Shown here: positions 1 to 8,282 of the stretch, in pieces | Layout: the number at the start of each line of letters is the position of its first letter | How positions within the stretch are numbered: position 1 is the stretch's first letter | Assembly: GCA_025355565.1 (NCBI GenBank) | Contig: JANXZK010000007.1 | Span: 1 to 34,376, forward strand | DNA length: 34,376 nt | Source: a bacterium | Lineage (GTDB): Bacteria > Patescibacteriota > Minisyncoccia > Phycocordibacterales > PALSA-1337 | Direction of reading: 5' to 3' | Made by a program: the position numbers and the translations under genes | Notes under the pieces: model-generated | Told to the model about the DNA's origin: nothing | What the model saw: the letters and a program-made list of their open reading frames with translations, nothing else | Databases searched by the model: none

Positions 1-141
1 GACACGAAAACCGCCAAGGATACCACCCAAAGATCATCCTTGGAGAAGATGGAATTCTTGAAAAAAATTTCGCCGAGCACATAAAACAGGAACACATTAA
101 TTCAGACTACAACAGATGTCATTTCAGCTTTGGTCTGACAG
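1..141. repeat. Terminal inverted repeat, left copy (exact reverse complement of 34236..34376)
   Basis: Read directly: the reverse complement of the last 141 nt equals the first 141 nt; the first mismatch is at position 142 (a versus g). Confidence 0.97.
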
Positions 142-149
142 AAGGGTGA
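3..149 (+). CDS. 3' fragment of a gene running in from outside the contig (hypothetical protein, short C-terminus)
   Basis: Open frame from the contig edge: HENRQGYHPKIILGEDGILEKNFAEHIKQEHINSDYNRCHFSFGLTEG*. The first 46 residues are identical to those of the reverse-strand fragment at 34126..34374. Confidence 0.55.
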   Translation, partial: HENRQGYHPKIILGEDGILEKNFAEHIKQEHINSDYNRCHFSFGLTEG

Positions 150-150
150 A

Positions 151-215
151 GGGGACTAGCGAGCGCGACTGGCGCGAGCTCGAGGAATTTTCCAGCAGGA
201 AAATATCCGTGCCCC
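151..215. repeat. Small palindromic element with AGCA-loop hairpin
   Basis: Perfect stem attttcc-agca-ggaaaat (187..204); outer ggggac (151-156) with gt(g)cccc (209-215). Confidence 0.5.
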
Positions 216-250
216 TAAATCCTTCTTTGTTGTTTACCGTTTACTGATCA

Positions 251-1294
251 CTATTTCACTCCCATCACAGCATACTTTCCATCCTTGTCTCTGTGGAAAT
301 ATTTCGGATTTTGAAGATTGACGATGATGGTATTTTCTTTGACATATCGCTCTTTCAATACCTTATCGACGATTTCCTCCTTTGTCAGCGGTCCATTTTT
401 TTCGATAACATGCGCGATGACATCTCGTACGATACCGGGCGCATAACCCCATTCTGCGAGAGCGTAAAGGCCACGGCCGACAAGTACGAATCGTGGATCC
501 TTGATGAGTTCATTGTGCGTAGTAGCGACATGAGCTTTCTTGTTGAACATCGTGGTGATCTGTTTCGCGACATCTCTGAAATGTATAGGTGAGCCATGCT
601 TCCTGATGACGAGAAAAGCGTAATCGCGCATGCCCTTGGTCTTCACATTCGATGAATTGGAAACTCCCCAATCGCCTAGAGCGTTCTTACCTATAGCTTT
701 GGATAATCCAAGCCATCGTTTTACCACTTCTTGATTTTTATATTTCTCAGAAACATCTTCTAAATGACTCAAAAGCTTGCTGATCATCTCTGATTCTGGC
801 AAGAGATCCTGATTGGTCAGACTTCCATACAGCTTCTTCAACGCTTCCTCGACTTTCTTTGCCAACTCTTCGTTGACATGCCATCGATGACGGAAATCAT
901 TGTCCTCTTTGAATTTACGAAAAGGTTCTCCGACAACCAACAGGAAGAATACATGGTTCTGCAAGCTCTTGTCTTTTGAAACATGGCCTAGGAAATCATC
1001 CTCAACAACGATACCACCCAGTGAGTGGAGCAGAGCTTCGATCTCGGTAAACACAGCTTTTTCGTCCGTATACTCTTCGGATTTCCTGATCTGATTCAAT
1101 GCATAATTCTCTATCTGACGGACACGCTCGCGAGTGATGCCATAGACCTTTCCTATAGAATCGAGTGTCATGCGCTTCACATCTTTTCCGAGACCGTATC
1201 GATATATGATGACCTCACGGGCACGATCAGGTAGAGACGACAACAGTCTCTTTACTGTTTGCTTTGGTTTGAACGAAATTGTTGCTGTGACCAT
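251..1294 (-). CDS. Sigma-70 region 4-like HTH fused to HARE-HTH (RNAP delta-like) domain
   Basis: N-terminus 'LPDRAREVIIYRYGLG...LDSIGKVYGITRERVRQIENYALNQIR' is sigma region 4; C-terminus 'PIHFRDVAKQITTMFNKKAHVATTHNELIKDPRFVLVGRGLYALAEWGY' is HARE-HTH-like. Confidence 0.85.
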   Translation of the reverse strand: MVTATISFKPKQTVKRLLSSLPDRAREVIIYRYGLGKDVKRMTLDSIGKVYGITRERVRQIENYALNQIRKSEEYTDEKAVFTEIEALLHSLGGIVVEDDFLGHVSKDKSLQNHVFFLLVVGEPFRKFKEDNDFRHRWHVNEELAKKVEEALKKLYGSLTNQDLLPESEMISKLLSHLEDVSEKYKNQEVVKRWLGLSKAIGKNALGDWGVSNSSNVKTKGMRDYAFLVIRKHGSPIHFRDVAKQITTMFNKKAHVATTHNELIKDPRFVLVGRGLYALAEWGYAPGIVRDVIAHVIEKNGPLTKEEIVDKVLKERYVKENTIIVNLQNPKYFHRDKDGKYAVMGVK

Positions 1295-1329
1295 GTTTGT
1301 AATAGATTATTAAAAACTTCTATATACAG

Positions 1330-1359
1330 ACATTACCATTAGTAGTGTTCTTTTGTCAA
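1330..1359 (-). promoter_or_regulatory. Candidate promoter for the sigma4/HARE gene
   Basis: On the - strand TTGACA (1354-1359) - 18 nt - TAATGT (1330-1335). Confidence 0.4.
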
Positions 1360-1373
1360 CTGTACATCGATAA

Positions 1374-1424
1374 CACTTCGCAAAGAGTGCTCGGTCGTTC
1401 GAGGATCAGGTGGAATGGATTACC
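1374..1424. repeat. Dispersed intergenic repeat, copy A (similar to 18811..18860)
   Basis: cacttcgcaaagagtgctcggtcgttcgaggatcaggtggaatggattacc versus cgcttcgcaaagagtgctctgtcgttcaaggacaggtgggaggagttacc. Confidence 0.7.
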
Positions 1425-1429
1425 AGATA

Positions 1430-1918
1430 TCATCTAGTAACCGATATCGAAGGAGTCAATTCACCAGTAGAGCTCGCGGTGATGCGACCATTATCATCTC
1501 TTCTAATCTCATAGCCAGTATCATAGTCAGTGGTGCTCGCATAATGCGCACTCGCGATAGATGGATCGAACGGCAATGCCGATATGTAGTCCGGAACGAG
1601 ACAATATGCCATGTCACCATTGTCTGTAGATGTGCCTGAACTCTTCACTGTAACGAAACTATTCGATATGTCTTTCGTCTTGCCCTCGCAAACAAACATG
1701 CCCTTATGCTCTGCCATATTCTGATGGATCGCATTCAAGAGCGCATTCACATTGCTGGTACGCTGAGAGTCCCTCGCGAGCTTGAATTGGCGTGCTGGAT
1801 TCACCGCGACCAATACTACAGTCGCTAGTATGGCGATGATGCCAATGACCACTAGAATCTCGATCAAAGTAAAACCCTTCTTCGATGATGAGCGAGTCAC
1901 ATATTTTGTTGATGTCAT
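1430..1918 (-). CDS. Type IV pilin-like protein with prepilin (type III) signal
   Basis: KKGFTLIEILVVIGIIAILATVVLVAVNPARQFKLARDSQR: classic prepilin peptidase motif and pilin N-terminal helix. Confidence 0.93.
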   Translation of the reverse strand: MTSTKYVTRSSSKKGFTLIEILVVIGIIAILATVVLVAVNPARQFKLARDSQRTSNVNALLNAIHQNMAEHKGMFVCEGKTKDISNSFVTVKSSGTSTDNGDMAYCLVPDYISALPFDPSIASAHYASTTDYDTGYEIRRDDNGRITASSTGELTPSISVTR

Positions 1919-1929
1919 ATATTTGCTTC

Positions 1930-2026
1930 TGGTAAACAGTAATCAGTAACCAGTAAACAGATGAATCCAAGTTGCAATTCTCTGTTTACTATTTACCGTC
2001 TACTGTCTACTGATTACTGTCTACTA
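1930..2026. repeat. Inverted pair of degenerate TGTTTACTGATTACTG-type repeats
   Basis: ggtaaacagtaatcagtaaccagtaaacag (about 1930-1959) opposed by ctgtttactatttaccgtctactgtctactgattactgtctact (about 1981-2026). Confidence 0.7.
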
Positions 2027-2050
2027 ATGCCCTCATCTTACATCTTGGTC

Positions 2051-2126
2051 GATAAAATCCGGATGAATATTTGATAAAATTTCGATAAAAATAAAATCAA
2101 ATTTCGATAAAAAAAAGATAAAATCT
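2051..2126. repeat. 76 bp GATAAAA-array direct repeat, copy 1
   Basis: gataaaatccggatgaatatttgataaaatttcgataaaaataaaatcaaatttcgataaaaaaaagataaaatct; five GATAAAA units; closely matches 3803..3878. Confidence 0.85.
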
Positions 2127-2194
2127 GATTTCACCAAAAAAGCCTTGCCTAGCGTATAGATAATGAACATTACAAATAATTGAGATCAACATAT

Positions 2195-2440
2195 ATGAAA
2201 CAATTCGTGCAGAAAACGTTCGATATTCCCGTTCTGAAAGGTATATCAGTGAAAAATATCGAGGAGCATCAAAACTGCACCCTGATCCTCGCTCTCGATA
2301 TGTGGGAACACTCCTATGTTGCCGACTATCAACCCTCAGGCAAGAAAGCTTATGTCGATGATTTCTTCACGAACCTGAACTGGGATATGATCGAGATGAA
2401 CCTCTCACACCTTTCGACCTATACAAATACACCAACGTGA
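2195..2440 (+). CDS. Half-length Fe/Mn superoxide dismutase C-terminal-domain-like protein (or SOD remnant)
   Basis: 'LALDMWEHSYVADYQPSGKKAYVDDFFTNLNWDMIEMNL' matches the conserved SOD C-terminal D-x-W-E-H-x-Y...DY...Y...F...NW pattern; no N-terminal SOD domain upstream. Confidence 0.6.
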   Translation: MKQFVQKTFDIPVLKGISVKNIEEHQNCTLILALDMWEHSYVADYQPSGKKAYVDDFFTNLNWDMIEMNLSHLSTYTNTPT

Positions 2441-3779
2441 ACAATACATAAAACCCCACCACCCACCACTTGGAGAACGCGGGCATATGCACTGAGGCAA
2501 ATGGGAGCCTCGCGAAATTTTCCACCATAAAGAGTTCGTATGAGAGCAACAGGTGAGTCACCCAAGCAAAAACTTGTGCTATCGGAATAGAGAGCATCCC
2601 TATCGCACCAGTCATAAAGACAAAAAGCATCGTGATGGGAATAAACGGCAATACCAAAATATTCACCACCATGCCGATCAACGACAAGTTCCCCATCATA
2701 TATAGTATGTATGGCGAAACGAATATCTGCGTGGCGACAGTCGAAGCGACAATGCCGCGAATGCCGAACTTTTCTGGAATGAATCTCAGCCGCCTTTCGA
2801 TAGGTGAAGCGAGGAGGATGAGTCCCATCGTGGCGAGAAACGACAATTGAAATGAAGGGTCATGAAGCAAGATCATCGGACTCTGTATGAGCATTATGAG
2901 TCCCGCAAATATGAGTGCCCGAGAAACGTTGTAATCCTTCCTCAATATATCCGCCGAGAGAGCGATCCCTGCCATGAAGCATGAGCGGACAACGGTGGCA
3001 CCTCCTCCGACCAAGATCCCGAACAAGGCAATACCTATACCACCTATCGATATGCCCCAAATTCTTGGCAGGAACATGAGCATCCTACGCATCGCATCAC
3101 CGACGATCGTGATGTTGTAGCCAGACAAGACGACGATATGGATGAGACCGACTGTTCTAAAATCATTCAATAGATCATTGCCGAGCGCTGCCTTCTCTCC
3201 GACGACCAGTCCTCCAGCCAACGCCGCATGCGGTTCACCGAGGGTTTTTTCCAGATTTGAGACGAATCGTCTTTTCAATGAGAAAAGCTCACTAGTCAAG
3301 CGAGCGATCACTGAGGAGTTAACTGGGTGCCCATCGCTCACACTATGAAGCGAGACATCGGCACTTTTCATTTCATAGAATATATCGCTCTTGGCCAGAT
3401 ATCCTTCATAATCGAACGATCGACCAGGATCAGTGGTATTGGAGAAATTCATCGGTTTCAATAGCTTCCCATTGAAATTGACCAGATCACCAAATTTGAA
3501 TCTCGGATACAGTTTTGTCTTCATTCGAAGCAGAAAATCCGCCTTACACCGGGTAGAAAGTGTTCTTGAGACCGACAATTCGTCTACATGGACGACCATA
3601 ACTTGTCCCGACTCCTTTCTTTCGGGCTCTTCGCTCACGATACCGCTTCCCAGGACGACCTGTTTCAAGCATGGTCCGATATCTGGCGGTTTTACGCCAA
3701 AAGTCTGTGTTACGCGGAATATCGCGGCCGCCACAAAGATGCTCCAAAATATGATCAGCCCCTTTCTGATTTTCCGCAT
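2367..3779 (-). CDS. comEC: ComEC/Rec2-family competence membrane protein (no metallo-beta-lactamase domain in this ORF)
   Basis: 'ALAGGLVVGEKAALGNDLLNDFRTVGLIHIVVLSGYNITIV' is the ComEC hallmark (G.ALLLG...L....R.TGL.HL.A.SG.......); multiple TM segments. Confidence 0.9.
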   Translation of the reverse strand: MRKIRKGLIIFWSIFVAAAIFRVTQTFGVKPPDIGPCLKQVVLGSGIVSEEPERKESGQVMVVHVDELSVSRTLSTRCKADFLLRMKTKLYPRFKFGDLVNFNGKLLKPMNFSNTTDPGRSFDYEGYLAKSDIFYEMKSADVSLHSVSDGHPVNSSVIARLTSELFSLKRRFVSNLEKTLGEPHAALAGGLVVGEKAALGNDLLNDFRTVGLIHIVVLSGYNITIVGDAMRRMLMFLPRIWGISIGGIGIALFGILVGGGATVVRSCFMAGIALSADILRKDYNVSRALIFAGLIMLIQSPMILLHDPSFQLSFLATMGLILLASPIERRLRFIPEKFGIRGIVASTVATQIFVSPYILYMMGNLSLIGMVVNILVLPFIPITMLFVFMTGAIGMLSIPIAQVFAWVTHLLLSYELFMVENFARLPFASVHMPAFSKWWVVGFYVLFTLVYLYRSKGVRGSSRSYPSSGS

Positions 3780-3802
3780 ATAAACTGATTGTACTCACAT
3801 GT

Positions 3803-3878
3803 GATAAAATCGTGATGAATTTTTGATAAAATTTTGATAAAAAAATAATCAAATTTTGATAAAAAAAAGATAAAATCT
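3803..3878. repeat. 76 bp GATAAAA-array direct repeat, copy 2
   Basis: gataaaatcgtgatgaatttttgataaaattttgataaaaaaataatcaaattttgataaaaaaaagataaaatct; same orientation as copy 1. Confidence 0.85.
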
Positions 3879-4022
3879 ATATGATGCTTTGGCCGCGGCT
3901 TTTCCACACCGCAAATTTGGCATCAGACAATGTTTGTGGTACTATTCTGATCTGCTGCTCTTTTGGATATAATATGCTAAAGGAATAGCTCGAACAATCA
4001 ATTGGTTTACAAGGAACTTAGT

Positions 4023-4229
4023 ATGGTAAGACTAATTCAAGAGACTGATATGGAGCACGGAGGCACTGAGATCGACGAACTTCTATCTCAGATCAAAGCT
4101 GTCTCAAAACAACCTCCCGCCAGAAGGTACAAGATCGACGAAAACACGATCAGCCTCGACGGAGGGGATCTCCTCGTCCGAAATCGTTCACGCGTCAGTT
4201 TGCGCCCCGTTTTGCGGCCTTTGGCTTGA
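4023..4229 (+). CDS. Small hypothetical protein
   Basis: ORF with upstream 'aaggaact' and TATAAT near 3969, followed by a terminator at 4291; no recognised family. Confidence 0.35.
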   Translation: MVRLIQETDMEHGGTEIDELLSQIKAVSKQPPARRYKIDENTISLDGGDLLVRNRSRVSLRPVLRPLA

Positions 4230-4290
4230 TCAAACGGCCAATAGATTGAGCTGCTGATCCGATCGCACCTCTACTTGACCATAGTCACAC

Positions 4291-4327
4291 ACTCCACAAA
4301 CACGATCAGGTTGTGGAGTCTTTTTTA
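4291..4327 (+). terminator. Rho-independent terminator
   Basis: actccacaa-[acacgatcagg]-ttgtggagt followed by cttttttaa. Confidence 0.85.
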
Positions 4328-4332
4328 ACACC

Positions 4333-4362
4333 TTGACTCTGCCGCCCTTTTCATGCTTTACT
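4333..4362 (+). promoter_or_regulatory. Candidate promoter upstream of typA
   Basis: TTGACT (4333-4338), 18 nt spacer, TTTACT (4357-4362); followed by short hairpin gagcc-ggc-ggctc (4372-4384). Confidence 0.4.
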
Positions 4363-4417
4363 TAATTCATCGAGCCGGCGGCTCTATTTTAATTCGCCGA
4401 ATCCCCAATATACTCAT

Positions 4418-6244
4418 ATGGAAATACGCAACATCGCCATCATCGCACACGTCGACCACGGTAAGACAACCCTTACTGATGCCATCATGGCCCAATGTGG
4501 TCACGGTGACGAAGGTACGATGGACAGTAACGCTCTAGAACAAGAGCGTGGCATTACGATCTACGCTAAAAACACCTCCGTCAATTACAAAGGCACGAAG
4601 ATCAACATCGTCGATACCCCAGGGCACGCAGATTTCGGTTCAGAAGTCGAACGCGTCCTCCGTGCCATCGATGCGGTCTTGCTCGTCGTCGACGCTCAAG
4701 AAGGTCCCATGCCCCAGACTCGTTTCGTATTGAAGAAGTCGCTTGAACTCGGTCTAAAACCTATCGTAGTCATCAACAAGATCGACAAACCCGCGGCAAA
4801 TCCAGCACGTGTGCATGATGAAGTACTCGAACTCTTCATGGAGCTCGGTGCACATGACTCGCAGATCGATTTTCCTACCATTTATGCCATTGGCCGCACC
4901 GGTGTCGCAAAGAGGTTGATGACCGATGAAGCAGTAGATCTCACGCCATTGTTAGATACGATCATAGAGTATGTGCCCTCTGCAAATATAAAAAATATCA
5001 ATAGAACTTCCAAGTCTGCCGACGAAAAGTTGACGGCGCAAGTTTTCAACCTCGGTTATGACAACTTCCTCGGACGTCTGGCTGTTTGTCGCATATATTC
5101 TGGCACGATCAAGGATGGTCAGAACATCTGGATCAAGGATGTCAACGGCAAATCATTTACAGGAAAAGTGACGAAGCTATTTACATTCGAAGGCAAGAAA
5201 CGCCTCGAAACTATACAAGCAGAATCCGGTGATATCGTCACAGTCGCCGGAGTACCGGAAATCTTCATCGGAGAAACTATCACAGACGATGAAATGACAG
5301 AACCTCTTCCGGCTATCAGTGTCGACGAACCGACTATCTCCCTGCAATTTTTAGTCAACAATTCTCCATTTGCTGGCAGAGAAGGTACTTTTGTCACCGG
5401 TCGCCAGATTCGCGAGAGACTCGAACGTGAACTAGAAACAAATGTCGGACTGAAAGTCTATTTCAATATGAATGAATATTTCACCGTATTCGGTCGCGGA
5501 GAGTTGCATATCGGTATATTGCTGGAAAATATGCGCCGTGAGGGCTACGAGCTCCAAGTCTCCCAGCCAAAAGTTATCATCAAGGAAGAAAAAGATGCGA
5601 CCGGTAATGTCACGAAAACTCTAGAACCTTTCGAGGAGGTCATCATCGACACTCCAGAGGAATTTTCTGGTGCCATCATCGAGACTCTCGGTAAACGAAA
5701 AGGCATCATGTCCAACATGACCACTCATGGAAATCAAGTCCGTATGGTATTTGATATCCCTACTCGAGGATTACTCGGCTACAGGAACGCATTCACGATC
5801 GACACAAAAGGTGAAGGTATCATGTCGAGTCGTGTCACAGGATTCCGAGAGCACGTCGGTCCGATCGAAAAACGAGAGACAGGGTCCATGACTTCGATGG
5901 TCTCAGGCAAATCATTTGGCTTCTCTCTGTGGAATCTCCAAGATCGTGGACGTCTCTTCATCGTTCCGGCTATGGACATATATGAAGGCATGGTCATCGG
6001 TGACACTTCCAAAGGCGACGACCTCGAAGTCAATCCATGCAAAGGTAAACAGCTCTCGAACATGCGTTCTTCTGGAAAAGACGAAGCTCTCACGCTCGTT
6101 CCACCGTTTATACTTTCGATCGAACGTGGCCTCGAGCTCATGCGCGATGACGAATATCTGGAGATCACTCCAAAGAACATCAGGCTCCGCAAGAAATATC
6201 TAACAGAACTCGATAGAGCGAGAGCGAGAAGGAAAGATTTATAA
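4418..6244 (+). CDS. typA: Ribosome-associated GTPase TypA/BipA
   Basis: [53 protein letters not shown], full-length TypA architecture. Confidence 0.97.
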   Translation: MEIRNIAIIAHVDHGKTTLTDAIMAQCGHGDEGTMDSNALEQERGITIYAKNTSVNYKGTKINIVDTPGHADFGSEVERVLRAIDAVLLVVDAQEGPMPQTRFVLKKSLELGLKPIVVINKIDKPAANPARVHDEVLELFMELGAHDSQIDFPTIYAIGRTGVAKRLMTDEAVDLTPLLDTIIEYVPSANIKNINRTSKSADEKLTAQVFNLGYDNFLGRLAVCRIYSGTIKDGQNIWIKDVNGKSFTGKVTKLFTFEGKKRLETIQAESGDIVTVAGVPEIFIGETITDDEMTEPLPAISVDEPTISLQFLVNNSPFAGREGTFVTGRQIRERLERELETNVGLKVYFNMNEYFTVFGRGELHIGILLENMRREGYELQVSQPKVIIKEEKDATGNVTKTLEPFEEVIIDTPEEFSGAIIETLGKRKGIMSNMTTHGNQVRMVFDIPTRGLLGYRNAFTIDTKGEGIMSSRVTGFREHVGPIEKRETGSMTSMVSGKSFGFSLWNLQDRGRLFIVPAMDIYEGMVIGDTSKGDDLEVNPCKGKQLSNMRSSGKDEALTLVPPFILSIERGLELMRDDEYLEITPKNIRLRKKYLTELDRARARRKDL

Positions 6245-6294
6245 AAGTATAGTGGATACGTCTGCTTGAACTTTCTGATTTTCCTTCAACCTGC

Positions 6295-6300
6295 TACAAT
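6295..6300 (+). promoter_or_regulatory. Extended -10 box of hisS
   Basis: TGcTACAAT, ending 9 nt before the hisS ATG. Confidence 0.4.
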
Positions 6301-6309
6301 ACTTCCATC

Positions 6310-7590
6310 ATGGCAGAAAAAGCCAAAAAACTAAACACCGAGGCATACAAGGGGGTACGCGACTTCTTTCCGCTAGATATGGCTATAGAAAAAGGTATTT
6401 TTGGAATATGGAGGAATGTCGCGGAAAGATACGGATATGAAGAATACGGCGCCTCCGTTCTAGAATCAGCCGAGCTATATCGAGCAAAATCCGGCGAGGA
6501 GATAATCAATGAGCAAACATATACATTCACGGATCGTGGGGATCGCGAGGTCACATTGCGTCCAGAGATGACCCCGACCGTCGCGCGTATGGTGGCTGCC
6601 AGGAGACGCGAGCTCATCTTCCCTCTGCGTTGGTACTCGATACCAAACTTATTCCGATATGAGAATCCTCAACGAGGTCGAGTGCGTGAGCACTGGCAGC
6701 TCAACGTAGACATCTTTGGCGTGAATTCTATGAGTGCAGAGATAGAGGTCATCAATATGGCTTATGACATCATGCACGCATATGGATTGAAAGATACAGA
6801 TTTTGAGATCCGTCTCAACAACCGCAAGCTGATGAACTATATCACCAGCGATGTTTTCGCATTGGACGAGGCAGCAGCGCAGAGACTTTCCAAACTGATC
6901 GACAAAAAGGACAAACTCAAACCGGAGGCTTTCGAACTAGGTGCGACAGAATTGCTGGGCGATAGAGCTCAACGATTCCTAACCCTATTGAATTCCCAGA
7001 ATTTCGAAGAATTTACCACTAGACTCCCACAAACCAAAGAGGAACATGTCGGATTGAAGGAGATCCGTAATGTCATGGCAGGATTGGAAAATCTCGGTAT
7101 AACCAATACCCGCTTCGACCAGACACTGATGCGAGGATTCGACTATTACACTGGCATCGTATTTGAAGTATATGACCTGAACCCAGTCAATCGCCGATCA
7201 GTTTTCGGTGGTGGCAGATACGACGATCTACTGGCATTGTTCGGAAATGACAAAGTATCGGGAGTCGGTTTTGGCGCAGGAGATGTCATCGCTCGGGATA
7301 TCATGGAAACTTACAGCACTCTGCCAAAAGCCGATGTGACGACCGAGATCACCATCTGCGTCATAGGCGAACAAAATATCCCTTTTGCTATGGATATGGC
7401 ACAGACTCTGCGTGAAAAAGGAACTCATGTGTCCATCGATCTTTCAGGCAAGAAGCTCGGCGACGAGATCAGTAACACCGACAAACGCGGCATCCCAAAA
7501 GTTATCGTGATAGGGGATGAAGAAGTAAAGACTGGTAAAATCAAAGTAAAGAATCTAAAGACAGGCGAAGAAAGCGATGTATCCCTTTAG
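6310..7590 (+). CDS. hisS: Histidyl-tRNA synthetase
   Basis: KGVRDFFPLDM, TLRPEMTPTVARMV, FRYENPQRGRVREHWQ, RGFDYYTGIVFEVYD, GGGRYDDL: class II HisRS motifs. Confidence 0.97.
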   Translation: MAEKAKKLNTEAYKGVRDFFPLDMAIEKGIFGIWRNVAERYGYEEYGASVLESAELYRAKSGEEIINEQTYTFTDRGDREVTLRPEMTPTVARMVAARRRELIFPLRWYSIPNLFRYENPQRGRVREHWQLNVDIFGVNSMSAEIEVINMAYDIMHAYGLKDTDFEIRLNNRKLMNYITSDVFALDEAAAQRLSKLIDKKDKLKPEAFELGATELLGDRAQRFLTLLNSQNFEEFTTRLPQTKEEHVGLKEIRNVMAGLENLGITNTRFDQTLMRGFDYYTGIVFEVYDLNPVNRRSVFGGGRYDDLLALFGNDKVSGVGFGAGDVIARDIMETYSTLPKADVTTEITICVIGEQNIPFAMDMAQTLREKGTHVSIDLSGKKLGDEISNTDKRGIPKVIVIGDEEVKTGKIKVKNLKTGEESDVSL

Positions 7591-7605
7591 ATGTATCCCT
7601 TTAGC

Positions 7606-7634
7606 TTGCCCAGATAGTCATCTTCCCTTACAAT
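7606..7634 (+). promoter_or_regulatory. Sigma70-like promoter of the exonuclease gene
   Basis: TTGCCC - 17 nt - TACAAT; ATG only 7 nt after the -10. Confidence 0.55.
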
Positions 7635-7641
7635 AGACCGC

Positions 7642-8217
7642 ATGCGCAAGATAACATTTGACATCGAGACGAAGAATTTCTTCCAAGATGTAGGCTCCAA
7701 TAACCCCCGAGATCTCGATATCTCCGTTGTTTGTATACACGATTCATCGGATGATACATATCAGAGCTTCCTAGAAGCCGATTTCAAGAAGCTTTGGCCG
7801 ATCATCGAAAAAGCGGATATGTTGATAACATGGAATGGAGATCATTTTGATATCCCCTTATTAAATAAATACTACTCTGGAGATCTTTCCAAGATAAAGA
7901 GCTTGGATCTCATGAAAGAAGTCCAGAAAGTGCTTGGCAGAAGACTCAAGCTCGATAGTGTCGGTGAGGCAACTCTAGGACGTAACAAATCAGGCCACGG
8001 ATCTGATGCTGTTGACTGGTGGAATAGTGGTGAGATCGATAAATTGATCTCTTACTGCATAGACGACGTCAGATTGACCAAGGAATTATATGACCATGCC
8101 ATGAGTCATGGACATCTAAAATACAAAGACGCCGGTGCGCTCCGAGAAATCAAGCTTGATACCTCTCTCTGGGAGGCGCCGACGTCAACAGTGATGACCT
8201 ACACATTGCCATTCTAA
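7642..8217 (+). CDS. Stand-alone RNase H-like 3'-5' exonuclease domain protein (DEDD/YprB-like)
   Basis: ITFDIETKN, ITWNGDHFDIPLL, YCIDDVRLTKELY: ExoI/II/III-type motifs. Confidence 0.8.
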   Translation: MRKITFDIETKNFFQDVGSNNPRDLDISVVCIHDSSDDTYQSFLEADFKKLWPIIEKADMLITWNGDHFDIPLLNKYYSGDLSKIKSLDLMKEVQKVLGRRLKLDSVGEATLGRNKSGHGSDAVDWWNSGEIDKLISYCIDDVRLTKELYDHAMSHGHLKYKDAGALREIKLDTSLWEAPTSTVMTYTLPF

Positions 8218-8247
8218 AATTTTTTCTCGTGGCATTTCCTCAAAAAC

Positions 8248-8276
8248 TTGTATCTTACCTTTCATCCCTGTAAACT
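8248..8276 (+). promoter_or_regulatory. Sigma70-like promoter of the DsbA-like gene
   Basis: TTGTAT - 17 nt - TAAACT; ATG 6 nt after the -10. Confidence 0.5.
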
Positions 8277-8282
8277 GTACCC

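Noticed and set aside
385-597. Small ORFs overlapping core genes on either strand (e.g. 385..597, 5119..5397, 22345..22623, 27015..27401)
   Set aside because: Shadow frames of strongly conserved CDSs with no supporting motifs.
2051-2126. GATAAAA array as a chromosomal replication origin
   Set aside because: No clear DnaA-box (TTATCCACA) cluster or dnaA/dnaN nearby; retained only as an iteron-like repeat of unknown role.
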